Shown: in pieces, positions 51,105 through 60,274 of the stretch | Layout of the letters: the number at the start of each line of letters is the position of its first letter | Numbering within the stretch: position 1 is the stretch's first letter | Origin: Armatimonadota bacterium | Lineage (GTDB): Bacteria; Bacteroidota; Ignavibacteria; OLB7 | Direction of reading: 5' to 3' | Length of the DNA: 64,000 nt | NCBI GenBank assembly: GCA_020850315.1 | Contig: JADZEY010000051.1 | Location: forward strand, 1-64,000 | The notes under the pieces: generated by a model | Databases searched by the model: none | What the model was told of the DNA's origin: nothing | What the model saw: only the letters and a program-made list of their open reading frames with translations | Made by a program: the position numbers and the translations under genes

Positions 51105-53672
51105 ATGAAGCTTGTTATCGTAGAATCTCCGACAAAAGCAAAAACCATCAAATCGTTTCTTCCGCCTGAGTATCGGGTGGAGGCCTCGATGGGAAGCGTG
51201 CGTGATCTTCCGGCAAAAGCTGCTGACATTCCGGCGGCATTCAAGAAAGCGAAGTGGGCGCGCATTGGCGTTGATGTTGAAGAAAATTTCTTGCCACTCT
51301 ATATCATCCCCGCGCAAAAGCACGACGTGATAAAGCGGCTGAAAGCTGCATTGAAAGAAGCCGACGAGCTGATTATCGCAACAGACGAAGACCGCGAGGG
51401 TGAGTCAATCGGCTGGCATTTGTTAGAGATTTTGAAGCCGAAAGTTCCGGTGCGGCGGATGGTGTTCCATGAGATCACCGAGGAAGCAATCCAAGAGGCA
51501 TTGCAGAACACCCGCGCCGTTGACGACCGTTTGGTGCGTGCCCAAGAAACGCGCCGCATCCTTGACCGATTGTACGGCTACACCCTTTCCCCGCTGCTTT
51601 GGAAGAAAATTGCACGCGGCCTTTCGGCCGGGCGGGTGCAGTCGGTGGCGGTGCGGTTGCTGGTGAACCGTGAGATTGAACGCCGCCGATTCCACAGCGG
51701 AACCTACTGGGATTTGAAAGCAACCCTTGCGGTTCCCAACGGTGAGTTCGAGGCGATTATGGTTGCGTTGGGTGGGCGGCGTTTGGCTATCGGAAAAGAC
51801 TTCGATCCCGACACTGGCCACATCGCTGCCGGGCGCGACGTGTTGCTGCTTGGCGAGGCTGAATCGCGCCAGCTGCAGCAACGGTTGCTGGGTGCTTCTT
51901 GGCGTGTTGCCGAGGTGGATGAAAAAGTGGAAACCCGTTCCCCCGCGCCTCCGTTCACCACTTCCACCATGCAGCAGGAGTCGAACCGGAAGCTGGGGCT
52001 TAGTGCCCAGGAGACGATGCGTTGCGCCCAGCGGCTGTACGAACGTGGTTTCATCACCTACATGCGTACCGATTCGGTGAACTTATCGGAGTCAGCAATC
52101 GTGGCCATTCGCGACGCAGTGAAGGGGAAATATGGGGCTGAGTATCTAAGCGGAAATCCGCGTCAGTTCACCACCAAAAGCAAAGCCGCGCAGGAAGCTC
52201 ACGAAGCAATTCGCCCAGCCGGCACGCATATGCCAACGTCGTCCGATCTCGGTTTAGATGGCGTTGATGCTGCACTCTACGACCTGATCTGGATGCGGGC
52301 AATGGCCACCCAAATGGCCGAAGCGCGTATCCGTTTCACCAACGCCACCATCCAAGCCGACGACGCAACGTTCAGGGCAATGGGGAAGCGGGTGGAGTTC
52401 CCCGGCTTCTTCCGCGCCTACGTGGAAGGGAGCGACGACCCCGAAGCCACGTTGGAGGATCGCGACACTCCGCTTCCGCAGCTTGCCAGCGGCACCGCGC
52501 TTGGCTGCCGCGACCTTCAGCCGATTGGTCACGAAACCAAGCCGCCAGCACGCTACACCGAAGCCGCGCTGGTGCAATCGCTTGAGCGCGAAGGGATTGG
52601 CCGGCCAAGCACCTACGCCAGCATCATCAACACCGTGCAGGATCGCGGCTACGTCCGTAAATCCGGAACGCAGCTTGTGCCAACCTTCACAGCAATGGCG
52701 GTTACTTCGCTGCTGGAGCAATACTTCCCGCGCCTTGTAGACCTTGGCTTCACCGCCCAGATGGAGCAGACGCTGGACGACATCGCCAACGGCGAGGCGG
52801 AGTGGCTTCCCTATCTCAGCAATTTCTACCGTGGCGGCGAAGGGCTGGAGGAGCAGGTGAAAGACCAAGAGGAGAAAATTGACCCGCGCCAAGCCTGCAC
52901 CATTCAGTTCGATGACCTTGATGCCGACGTTCGCGTGGGGCGGTTTGGGGCCTATCTGGAAAAACCCGCCGAGAACGGCGACGACCCCTTGCGCGTCTCC
53001 CTTCCGGACACCATCGGCCCTGCCGATTTAACCGCCGAACAAGCTGAGCTAATCGTCCGCCGCAAACTTTCCGGTGCCGAAGAGTTTGGCCGTCACCCCG
53101 ACAGCAACTTGCCGATCTACGTGAAGACCGGCCCCTACGGAGCCTACGTCCAGTTGGGGGAAGACGACGCGCCAAAAGTTGTGCGAACCACGCTGCCAAA
53201 AGGGTTCACGCCGGAGAACATCACGCTGGAGCAGGCGGTTGGATTGGTTGGATTGCCGCGCACGCTGGGCTATCATCCCGAAAGCGATGAAGCTGTGAAA
53301 GTGGGGATTGGGCGGTTCGGGCCGTTTGTGATGCACGCGGGTGAGTTCGCGTCGCTGAAATCCACCGACGACGTGCTGGCAATCCAACTGCCGCGTGCTT
53401 TGGAGTTGTTAGAGTTGAAGAAAGCAGGGCAGGGGAAGCGTGGGATCATCAGGATCATCGGCGACCACCCGGTGGACGGTGCGCCGGTGGAAGCCTACGT
53501 TGGCCGCTACGGCCCGTATCTGAAGCATGGTGAGGTAAACGCGCCAATCCCCAAAAACCGTCCGGTTGAAGAGCTAACCCTTGAAGAAGCCGTGGCATTA
53601 ATCGAAGAACGCCGCGCCAACCCACCCGAGAAAAAACCGAAGCGAGGAAGAGGGAAGAAGGTGGCGGAGTGA
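51105..53672 (+). CDS. topA: DNA topoisomerase I
   Basis: This type IA topoisomerase relaxes negative supercoils. The 855-residue protein has the Toprim domain (KLVIVESPTKAKTI; ATDEDREGESIGWHL), the active Tyr319 in TYMRTDSVNLSE and GIGRPSTYASIINT. Instead of C4 zinc fingers, the C-terminus (about 590-840) holds four Toprim C-terminal repeats, seen as VRVGRFGAYLEK, VKTGPYGAYVQLG, VGIGRFGPFVMH and AYVGRYGPYLKHG. A Lys/Arg tail closes it. Confidence 0.97.
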   Translation: MKLVIVESPTKAKTIKSFLPPEYRVEASMGSVRDLPAKAADIPAAFKKAKWARIGVDVEENFLPLYIIPAQKHDVIKRLKAALKEADELIIATDEDREGESIGWHLLEILKPKVPVRRMVFHEITEEAIQEALQNTRAVDDRLVRAQETRRILDRLYGYTLSPLLWKKIARGLSAGRVQSVAVRLLVNREIERRRFHSGTYWDLKATLAVPNGEFEAIMVALGGRRLAIGKDFDPDTGHIAAGRDVLLLGEAESRQLQQRLLGASWRVAEVDEKVETRSPAPPFTTSTMQQESNRKLGLSAQETMRCAQRLYERGFITYMRTDSVNLSESAIVAIRDAVKGKYGAEYLSGNPRQFTTKSKAAQEAHEAIRPAGTHMPTSSDLGLDGVDAALYDLIWMRAMATQMAEARIRFTNATIQADDATFRAMGKRVEFPGFFRAYVEGSDDPEATLEDRDTPLPQLASGTALGCRDLQPIGHETKPPARYTEAALVQSLEREGIGRPSTYASIINTVQDRGYVRKSGTQLVPTFTAMAVTSLLEQYFPRLVDLGFTAQMEQTLDDIANGEAEWLPYLSNFYRGGEGLEEQVKDQEEKIDPRQACTIQFDDLDADVRVGRFGAYLEKPAENGDDPLRVSLPDTIGPADLTAEQAELIVRRKLSGAEEFGRHPDSNLPIYVKTGPYGAYVQLGEDDAPKVVRTTLPKGFTPENITLEQAVGLVGLPRTLGYHPESDEAVKVGIGRFGPFVMHAGEFASLKSTDDVLAIQLPRALELLELKKAGQGKRGIIRIIGDHPVDGAPVEAYVGRYGPYLKHGEVNAPIPKNRPVEELTLEEAVALIEERRANPPEKKPKRGRGKKVAE

Positions 53673-53700
53673 TATGGTAGCTGGAATAACCTCTGCTTCA

Positions 53701-53740
53701 ATGGCCGAACTGCACAGCAATGCGGTTCGGCCATTGTGAT
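53701..53740 (+). terminator. topA terminator
   Basis: A 14-bp stem with one mismatch (ATGGCCGAACTGCA 53701-53714 with 53721-53734) has a 6-nt loop, then TGTGATGTTTCC. It ends 28 bp after the topA stop at its left edge. Confidence 0.7.
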
Positions 53741-53835
53741 GTTTCCTGAGTTTTTAGACAAATCGGTGACATCTTTTTGTGTGGTTATGATAACGTTTGC
53801 AGTGAGTACAAAAACTTCACACAACGTTCATTCTC

Positions 53836-54390
53836 ATGCAACACTACTATTGGGGCGTACTGCTCTTTTTGATGACAATGGCTGCGGCCACTAAGGTTCA
53901 AGCAGCACAAGGATTACGTGGGCAAACTGGCAGCATAGAAACCCCTTCAGGAACCCGTTACGACACCGTTACCTTCAGCTATTTTGAGGGGGATACTCTC
54001 CTGTTTTATCATGGAGCCTACCCGGTCTATCTTCCGGCTGATTCGGTGGAGCGCATCAGCCTTCATGCTTCCTCCAGAAGCCACACACAAAGAAATATAG
54101 CGGCTTATACGGGCGGGGGCTTTCTAGTCGGCAGCACAATCGGATTGTTCATCACTAAGGATCCGATAGGATCATTACTTGCCATTGCCGACGATGGATG
54201 CCCAGATTACGACCCATACTGCTCAGAAGGTCGTAGCCCAGGATGGGAGGTCATTGTGGGGGGAATTATTGGAGCGTTGATCGGTTTGGGTATTGCGCAA
54301 GGGGCAACAAGTAATGCCGACTTCGTGCTTGATTTATCTGGCAAAACACACTTGGAGCGGGTGAATGCAATAGCCAGTGCCTTCGATTAA
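53836..54390 (+). CDS. exported protein of unknown function with Gly-rich membrane segments
   Basis: The 184-residue protein has a signal peptide (to about VQA-AQG, residue 24). A strand-rich domain follows (TPSGTRYDTVTFSYFEGDTL, VERISLHA), then two Gly-rich hydrophobic segments (TGGGFLVGSTIGLFI and VIVGGIIGALIGLGIAQG). Two Cys lie between them (DDGCPDYDPYC). No family was recognised. A role in the envelope is likely. Confidence 0.7.
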   Translation: MQHYYWGVLLFLMTMAAATKVQAAQGLRGQTGSIETPSGTRYDTVTFSYFEGDTLLFYHGAYPVYLPADSVERISLHASSRSHTQRNIAAYTGGGFLVGSTIGLFITKDPIGSLLAIADDGCPDYDPYCSEGRSPGWEVIVGGIIGALIGLGIAQGATSNADFVLDLSGKTHLERVNAIASAFD

Positions 54391-54528
54391 CTCACCGTAG
54401 GCAGGGGCATCCTGGAGTTTGGTGGTTCTGGAGTCTCACGTTCGCGCCGAACATCGCGCTTCGTTCATGCTGAGTCTGCCGAAACAAGCTACCGAACGGG
54501 CAAATTTTTTGCGTCAGTTCTCCTGATC

Positions 54529-55929
54529 CTAACGCCCTTGCAACCACGCCACATCCTGCGTGCTTATGCTGCGCGTTAGCCACGACAACAGAATCGGTAG
54601 CAGCAGCGAGACAGGCAGAAACCAGAGTTCGCCACCAAGCATCACCCCAACAGCAATGGTTGCGGCCGCAATGGCAAGCCCAGCAACCAAAGGGCGAACA
54701 ACTGGCATCGTGAAATGCTGCCGAAACTGAAGGTACATCAGCAGTACCATCACCCCTTCCCCAATGGTGATGCCCCATGCCGCGCCACGCAAGCCACCGA
54801 ACCAAATGGATAGGGCAATAATCGGAAGGGCAACCGCCCCGCCAACCATGCTTGCTTTCATGTATTTCTGCTGATAGCCAATGCCAACCAGCGCGTAGGC
54901 AAAGTAGCTGTTCCACAAGGTGGCCACGGCATACCACGCAACCACTTGCAACGCAGGGCCGGCAGCCGCATAGTTGGCACCGAACAGCAGTGCGATAATC
55001 GCGTTGGCATGAACCGTTGCCACAGCGCCAATTGCCCCACCAGCAACCACCACCAACCGGAATCCACGCCCAAGCTGACCCTGTAAGCTATCGCGATTTC
55101 CCCCCCAACGATTGGCGATCCGTGGCAGATACAACGCGACGAACACACGATCGGCCATCATCATCAGCGTCACCACACGCAGCACTACCCCCAGCGTTCC
55201 TGCATCGGCAGGGCCATGCAGGAAGCCAAGCAGCAGCAGCGGCACGGTTTGCAAAATGCTTCCAACAATGCTTCCCAACAGTATTGGAAAACCTTCGCGA
55301 AGAAGAGCCCAATGGCTGCGGGTGTTCCCCTCGTTTTCTGTTCCAGCAGCGGACAGGTCGGCGCGGTTGGCCATCAGAAGCAAGGCGGCTGCGGCAATCA
55401 GGTTTGCACCGATGTAGAGCAACGGAACCAGAGCGATCTGGCTTGGAGCGTTCACCAGCAGCAGCAACGCCCCGGCATACAATCCCCCCGATAGAAACTT
55501 GCCAACCGTTACCGCACGGTAGTTCCGTTTTCCCTGGTGATACCAGTCAACATACAGGGCGTAGGTGATAGGATAGAGCAAGTACAACTGCATCACAGCG
55601 CGCAGGGTAGCTGGCAACGGAATCAGCAGCAGGATGATCTCCCCCAACAACATCACCGCAAACGCAGCAACCAGCTGAAGTCGCAGGATGGCAACCGGCG
55701 GGAATTGGCGATGCTCCGGTTGGGTTGCGGCAATCCGCACGCCCAACGTGTTCAGCCCAAGGTCCACTGACCACAACGCCCAGGTCAGCAGGGCAAGCCC
55801 CATGGAGAGCGTGCCGAATCCTTCCGGTTGCAGCGCAGCGGCAGTCCATGCGGTTGCCACAAACCCAAGCAACCGCGCAACCGCATCGCCCGTGAACGCT
55901 GTCAGAAGGTGTTTGACTATTCGGCTCAT
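54529..55929 (-). CDS. polysaccharide flippase (Wzx/MATE-like)
   Basis: The 466-residue membrane protein has about 12-14 hydrophobic segments and the oligosaccharide-flippase look: VKHLLTAFTGDAVARLLGFV at the start, LSMGLALLTWALWSVDLGLN, and YKQKY-like YQQKYMKASMVGG. It would translocate a lipid-linked glycan across the inner membrane. Its ATG overlaps the glycosyltransferase stop by 4 nt, tying it to sugar assembly. Confidence 0.88.
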   Translation of the reverse strand: MSRIVKHLLTAFTGDAVARLLGFVATAWTAAALQPEGFGTLSMGLALLTWALWSVDLGLNTLGVRIAATQPEHRQFPPVAILRLQLVAAFAVMLLGEIILLLIPLPATLRAVMQLYLLYPITYALYVDWYHQGKRNYRAVTVGKFLSGGLYAGALLLLVNAPSQIALVPLLYIGANLIAAAALLLMANRADLSAAGTENEGNTRSHWALLREGFPILLGSIVGSILQTVPLLLLGFLHGPADAGTLGVVLRVVTLMMMADRVFVALYLPRIANRWGGNRDSLQGQLGRGFRLVVVAGGAIGAVATVHANAIIALLFGANYAAAGPALQVVAWYAVATLWNSYFAYALVGIGYQQKYMKASMVGGAVALPIIALSIWFGGLRGAAWGITIGEGVMVLLMYLQFRQHFTMPVVRPLVAGLAIAAATIAVGVMLGGELWFLPVSLLLPILLSWLTRSISTQDVAWLQGR

Positions 55930-56906
55930 CGCTTCCCGTGGTTGATGATCTGAACCAATCGCGATTCCCGTTGCGCCTGCGAAAATTTTGCAATCACCCG
56001 CTCCCTTGCCTGCAATCCCGACTGTGGCGGAAGCTGTGCAGCCGCAGCAATGGCTTGCCGCAGCTCTTCGGCGTTTCCGGGGCTGGTCACAAATCCGCTC
56101 TCTCCAATCGCATCAGCAATCCCCCCAACATCGGCACCAACAGGGATGCAGCCGCAGAGCATCGCTTCGCACAGAGTGTTCGGCAACCCTTCGCGGCGCG
56201 AGGGCTGGCAGAAGATCAGTGCCCGTTGGTAGTGTGGCAGAAGTTGGTTGCGAGGGATGGGGGGAAGAAGGGTGACGTTGGCGGGAATGGTGGGAACCAA
56301 CGACTGCACGGCGGGGGGAATCCCGATGATCTGGAATTGAAGTTCGGGAAGCTGCGTGGCGGCCAACAACAGAAGGTCAATCCCTTTGATTGCCAGCCGC
56401 TGGCGGCTATCGCAGTGGGCAACGCACAAGACGGTTGTCGCGTTCGGGTGGCCATCTGGCTTCCAGCGGTTTGGGTCGTAACCAGTAGGAAGCGTTTCTA
56501 ACTGGGGAAGCGGGCGGCCAACGCGCTGGCGTAATTCGGCAGCAAGGGGTTCGGCAACGGCAAGGATATGATCGGCACGGGGAAGCCCCCACCCAAGCAA
56601 CGCACGTTTCCACCAACTGAGCCAGACTCCATATCTATTTTCCGGATCGCGTGCGGTATCAACCCCGCCAATAATCACTACCGAGCGGCGACCCAGCAGA
56701 CGGGCAACAAAGATCATCACAACTGCATAGACCGAACCGAACCAGCTGATGCTAACATCGGAATTCCGCACACCCCGAAAAATTATCGGCAGTGCGCGGA
56801 ATCCCGATGCGGTTTTCCATTCCACAGCATAATGCTTCCCAAGAAGCTCCACATCATCGCGGATGAACGGCGTATCCAACGTGGACCAGACGAACACCCG
56901 ATTCAC
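55926..56906 (-). CDS. glycosyltransferase, family 4-like
   Basis: The 326-residue GT-B protein shows VVIIGGVDTARDPENRYG and ILAVAEPLAAEL in the N-half. The C-half donor-site motif is FCQPSRREGLPNTLCEAMLC (E-x7-E pattern), followed by GCIPVGADVGGIADAIG. It adds a sugar to a lipid- or protein-linked glycan. It sits 3 bp after an M16-like gene and overlaps the flippase, so all are one transcript. Confidence 0.88.
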   Translation of the reverse strand: MNRVFVWSTLDTPFIRDDVELLGKHYAVEWKTASGFRALPIIFRGVRNSDVSISWFGSVYAVVMIFVARLLGRRSVVIIGGVDTARDPENRYGVWLSWWKRALLGWGLPRADHILAVAEPLAAELRQRVGRPLPQLETLPTGYDPNRWKPDGHPNATTVLCVAHCDSRQRLAIKGIDLLLLAATQLPELQFQIIGIPPAVQSLVPTIPANVTLLPPIPRNQLLPHYQRALIFCQPSRREGLPNTLCEAMLCGCIPVGADVGGIADAIGESGFVTSPGNAEELRQAIAAAAQLPPQSGLQARERVIAKFSQAQRESRLVQIINHGKR

Positions 56907-56909
56907 CGG

Positions 56910-58343
56910 CTATCCTTCCGGGGAAAGTTCAACATCTTCCGATGCATCTTGCGCGGTCTGGCGGTAGTTGGCTTTGTCAATCTCCGACGGGTTGCCAACA
57001 ATCACAATCGTGAAGTTCCGCAGATACCGCCGTGCGGCAAGGTTCATTTGGGCTGGCTTAATTGCCCTGATTGCATCCAACGTGCGGAAGGCATTTTTCC
57101 AGGAACCAGTATAGAGTTCTGCAACTCCCATCTCGTTTGCCTGCGATTCGGCGGTTTGCTGGCGCATGTAGTTGCTGGTAAGCCACCCCACCAGTCCGTT
57201 GCGGATGGATTGCTCGCTGATGACGATTTCCCGGAACAGATCAACCACATTCCCCTTTGCCACACGCCAGGTGGAGTCGGGAAGCGTTGTGGAGACGGTG
57301 AGTTGGCCGTAGGAGGAGCGTCCGAACTCAACTTCGGCATCGGGGGCATAGCTCAGGTTCCGCTCCACACGCACCTCGCGGAACATATGGCCAGCAAGGA
57401 AACTGGTAAGCCGCATCATTGGGAAATAGAGGCTGTCGCCACGGTTCGGAGCCAGATAGCGGGCAACCATGTAACTGGTGACGGCACGCCCGCCGCCGTA
57501 CGGGGGGCGAACGATGAGTGTTTGCTTTCCGGCGTTCTGCGGCGGCGGGACAGGGCGCGCCAGATAGGCCCCTTGCGGCAGCTTAGCAAGGCTGGCCGCC
57601 ACACGATTATGCAGGCTTGCCGAGTCAATATCCCCCACCACCACAAGGAACGTGCGTGACTTCACGAACATGGAGGTGTAGTAGTCCAGCAACGTTTTTT
57701 CCGTGATCGGTGCAACGTCCGATTCTTGGGCAAAGCGGCCGTACGGGTGGCCCTGGTAGAAGGCACTGTCGGCAAGGTAGTTGGCGTAGGCTTCGGGGCT
57801 GTTGAAACGATTGCGAAGGCCAATCATCAGCCGCTCCTTTGCGTTCTGGAACTCAACGGGGTCAATTTTTGGGCGCATGATAACGCCAGTGAACAGCTCC
57901 CATGATTTATCGAAATTTTCCAGCGCGCAACGGAGGGTCATCACCGAGTAGTCGCGATCGTCGCCGGGGACGATGCCGCTGTTTAGGCGGTCCAGAACGC
58001 GGCGATATTCTTCCTTGCTCATCCCCCCGGGGCCGCTAAGTGGGGGAAGCTGAAGCGCAAGCTGCTGCACCGCCGGCGAAACACCTTGCGGGATTGCTGC
58101 AAGCCCGCCATCAATAAACAGCTTAGCACTAACGATCTGGGACCCCGGGTCGGTTTGGCGAAGGATCACCCGAAGCCCATTGACGGCGAACTCCTTGACG
58201 TTGCTTGGTGCGCCACGGTAGTAAATCACCTGCTGCTTCTTTGAAGAAGCACAACCAACGGGGATCAGAAACACCGCAAGCATCGGGACAAGCAGCCAGC
58301 GAAGCAAGCGGATATGGGAGCTTGGTGCGTGTGTGGGGGCCAT
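56910..58343 (-). CDS. M16-family lipoprotein lacking the zinc motif
   Basis: The 477-residue protein is a lipoprotein (IPVGC, lipid Cys31) with the M16 peptidase fold: N-half with DGGLAAIPQGVSPAVQQLAL (where active members have HxxEH) and C-half with RGDSLYFPMMRLTSFLAGHM and FREVRVERNLSYAPDAEVEF. Without the zinc ligands it is presumably the non-catalytic partner of the M16 protein encoded 1 bp upstream in the operon. Confidence 0.87.
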   Translation of the reverse strand: MAPTHAPSSHIRLLRWLLVPMLAVFLIPVGCASSKKQQVIYYRGAPSNVKEFAVNGLRVILRQTDPGSQIVSAKLFIDGGLAAIPQGVSPAVQQLALQLPPLSGPGGMSKEEYRRVLDRLNSGIVPGDDRDYSVMTLRCALENFDKSWELFTGVIMRPKIDPVEFQNAKERLMIGLRNRFNSPEAYANYLADSAFYQGHPYGRFAQESDVAPITEKTLLDYYTSMFVKSRTFLVVVGDIDSASLHNRVAASLAKLPQGAYLARPVPPPQNAGKQTLIVRPPYGGGRAVTSYMVARYLAPNRGDSLYFPMMRLTSFLAGHMFREVRVERNLSYAPDAEVEFGRSSYGQLTVSTTLPDSTWRVAKGNVVDLFREIVISEQSIRNGLVGWLTSNYMRQQTAESQANEMGVAELYTGSWKNAFRTLDAIRAIKPAQMNLAARRYLRNFTIVIVGNPSEIDKANYRQTAQDASEDVELSPEG

Positions 58344-58344
58344 A

Positions 58345-59763
58345 TTATTTCAGCACCTCCGACTTGTTAAGATTGAGGTTGTTGAGTGCTTGTTGGTTGC
58401 TGGTGACACCCAACACATAGTTCTTCCCCTTGACGTAGGTGCGGATGTAGCGTTGGATATCCTCGCGAGTGATGTTCGAGAGGTTATCAAGGTAGCCACG
58501 GAAATAATCCAGCCCGGTGGTGCTCCACCAGAAAGAGAGCGTGTGGGCCCAGTCGGTGGTTTCTTCGCTGTCGTACAGGTGATCCACGTGCAAAATTGCT
58601 TTGGCGGTTTCTAACTCTTCATCGGTGAAATAGTCGGGGGAATCGAAGGCTTGGATTTCTTCCCACAATGCTTCTTGCAGTTTCTTGATATTCTCCGGCG
58701 CGCACACCGCTTCCACCTGAATTGGGCCAACGTAGCGTTGGGTGTAGTATCCCATGCCGGCCCCTTGCGCTATGCCACTTTCCACCAATTTCCGTTGGAA
58801 TCGTGACTGTGGTTGGCGAAGGATGAACAGGAAGACGTCGGCAGCGTAGGTGGCGGCGTTGTCAATGCCGATAGAAGGACCATGGAAGCGGTACTCCACT
58901 TGGGCCACATCTACTGCGGCGGGAACCATCACCAATTTTTTTTGGGTTAATGGCTTTGCCAGTGGTGGCGGGTCTTTCTCAAACGGGTTCTCCCCTTCCT
59001 TCCAATCGCCGAAGTATTTCTCGGCAAGCTGATGGACGCTTGCTGAGTCAACATCGCCAGCAACAATCAGGGCGCAGTTGTTGGGGATGTAGTATTTCTT
59101 CTGGATGAACCGCATTTTTTCTGGGGTGGCGGTTTTAATCACGGGTCGCTGGCCAATCGGCTGCTTGCGTGTGACGACATCGCCCCACAAGGCTTCATCC
59201 ATTGCGCGATTGAAGGCAAAGAATGGGTTGGATTCGTGGCGGTCGAATTCGCCAATCACCACTTCGCGCTCGCGCTCCAGTTCGGCAACATCGAAAGCCG
59301 GAAACTGCGCCGCACCGGACATGATCTCCATCCCTCGTTCAAGGTTTTCAATCGGGAGAGTGAAATAGTAATAGACCACTTCCTCGCGGGTGGTGGCGTT
59401 GAAGATGATGCCGTTTGCACTCAGCACCGCGCTGAAGGCTTCGCTGCTGGGATACTTGCTGTTGGCCTTGAAGAACATATGCTCGTACAAGTGGGATAGC
59501 CCAGCATATTCCGGCCCTTCGGTGAAGGATCCATTGCGGGTGGCAAGCTCTAGCGTGGCAAGCGGAACAAGGTGGTTTGGGACGATAACAACCTCCAATC
59601 CATTATCCAGCACAAAGCGGGAATACGCTTTTTCTGGGGCGGTGATGCCGCCACCAGTGGTTTGTGCAGAAAGTGGGGAGGCAGCGGCAAGCAGCAACAA
59701 CCAAGCAAACCACTGCCGCAAAACGTTCCGGCTGGCAGCCAGGACGCAACGATGATGCACCAT
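58345..59763 (-). CDS. M16 family zinc metallopeptidase
   Basis: The 472-residue exported protease has a signal region (to about residue 33, LSA-QTT). The inverted zinc motif is H91-LY-E94-H95 in GLSHLYEHMFFKAN. A downstream zinc Glu candidate lies in EREVVIGEFDRHES, and the second M16 half follows. It and the inactive M16 lipoprotein (1 bp downstream) likely form a heterodimer as in other Bacteroidota M16 pairs. It starts the operon with the glycosyltransferase and flippase. Confidence 0.92.
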   Translation of the reverse strand: MVHHRCVLAASRNVLRQWFAWLLLLAAASPLSAQTTGGGITAPEKAYSRFVLDNGLEVVIVPNHLVPLATLELATRNGSFTEGPEYAGLSHLYEHMFFKANSKYPSSEAFSAVLSANGIIFNATTREEVVYYYFTLPIENLERGMEIMSGAAQFPAFDVAELEREREVVIGEFDRHESNPFFAFNRAMDEALWGDVVTRKQPIGQRPVIKTATPEKMRFIQKKYYIPNNCALIVAGDVDSASVHQLAEKYFGDWKEGENPFEKDPPPLAKPLTQKKLVMVPAAVDVAQVEYRFHGPSIGIDNAATYAADVFLFILRQPQSRFQRKLVESGIAQGAGMGYYTQRYVGPIQVEAVCAPENIKKLQEALWEEIQAFDSPDYFTDEELETAKAILHVDHLYDSEETTDWAHTLSFWWSTTGLDYFRGYLDNLSNITREDIQRYIRTYVKGKNYVLGVTSNQQALNNLNLNKSEVLK

Positions 59764-60274
59764 GATGATGTAGGAAAAGTGAGTTACGGACGACCCCGCG
59801 GATCAACGTGGATAATATAGCGGAATCGGCTGTGGCAGAGTGTGGAAAAGTACATGGAGATACTGAAATCCGTCACCAAACCACGAATAGCAACAACAGG
59901 ACGCAACGATAGGGGGAGGGTAACACAGAAGGGCAAAACAGTTGGGGCGATCACCTGCTGGTATATTCGGCAACCCATTGTTGTATGCTTCTTGAAAATG
60001 GTTCGTGATCGCTTATTGCTGACATACTAAATACTACGCAGCAACGAGCAATCCCTTCCATCACACAAAGTTTTCCCACCACTTTCACTTGCCCTACAGA
60101 TGGCGGTTCCCGCTAGAGTTGCATTTTGCCCGTAGATACTTTGTGCTTGCTTTCCGCCGTGGCTTCGCCTAAGTTAGGCCAAGCCCCCTACATTGGTTCG
60201 GCGCATGGTTCCCACCAACCGATCACACGACAGCGGGCAGTGTCAACGCTCCCTACTCTTTCCAGCCAGAACAC
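59764..60274. other. divergent intergenic region, no recognised feature
   Basis: This 511-bp gap between the divergent M16 and TPR genes holds no ORF of note, no heptamer array and no member of the REP-like families. Both operon promoters should be here; no clear hexamer pair could be picked with confidence. Confidence 0.45.
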
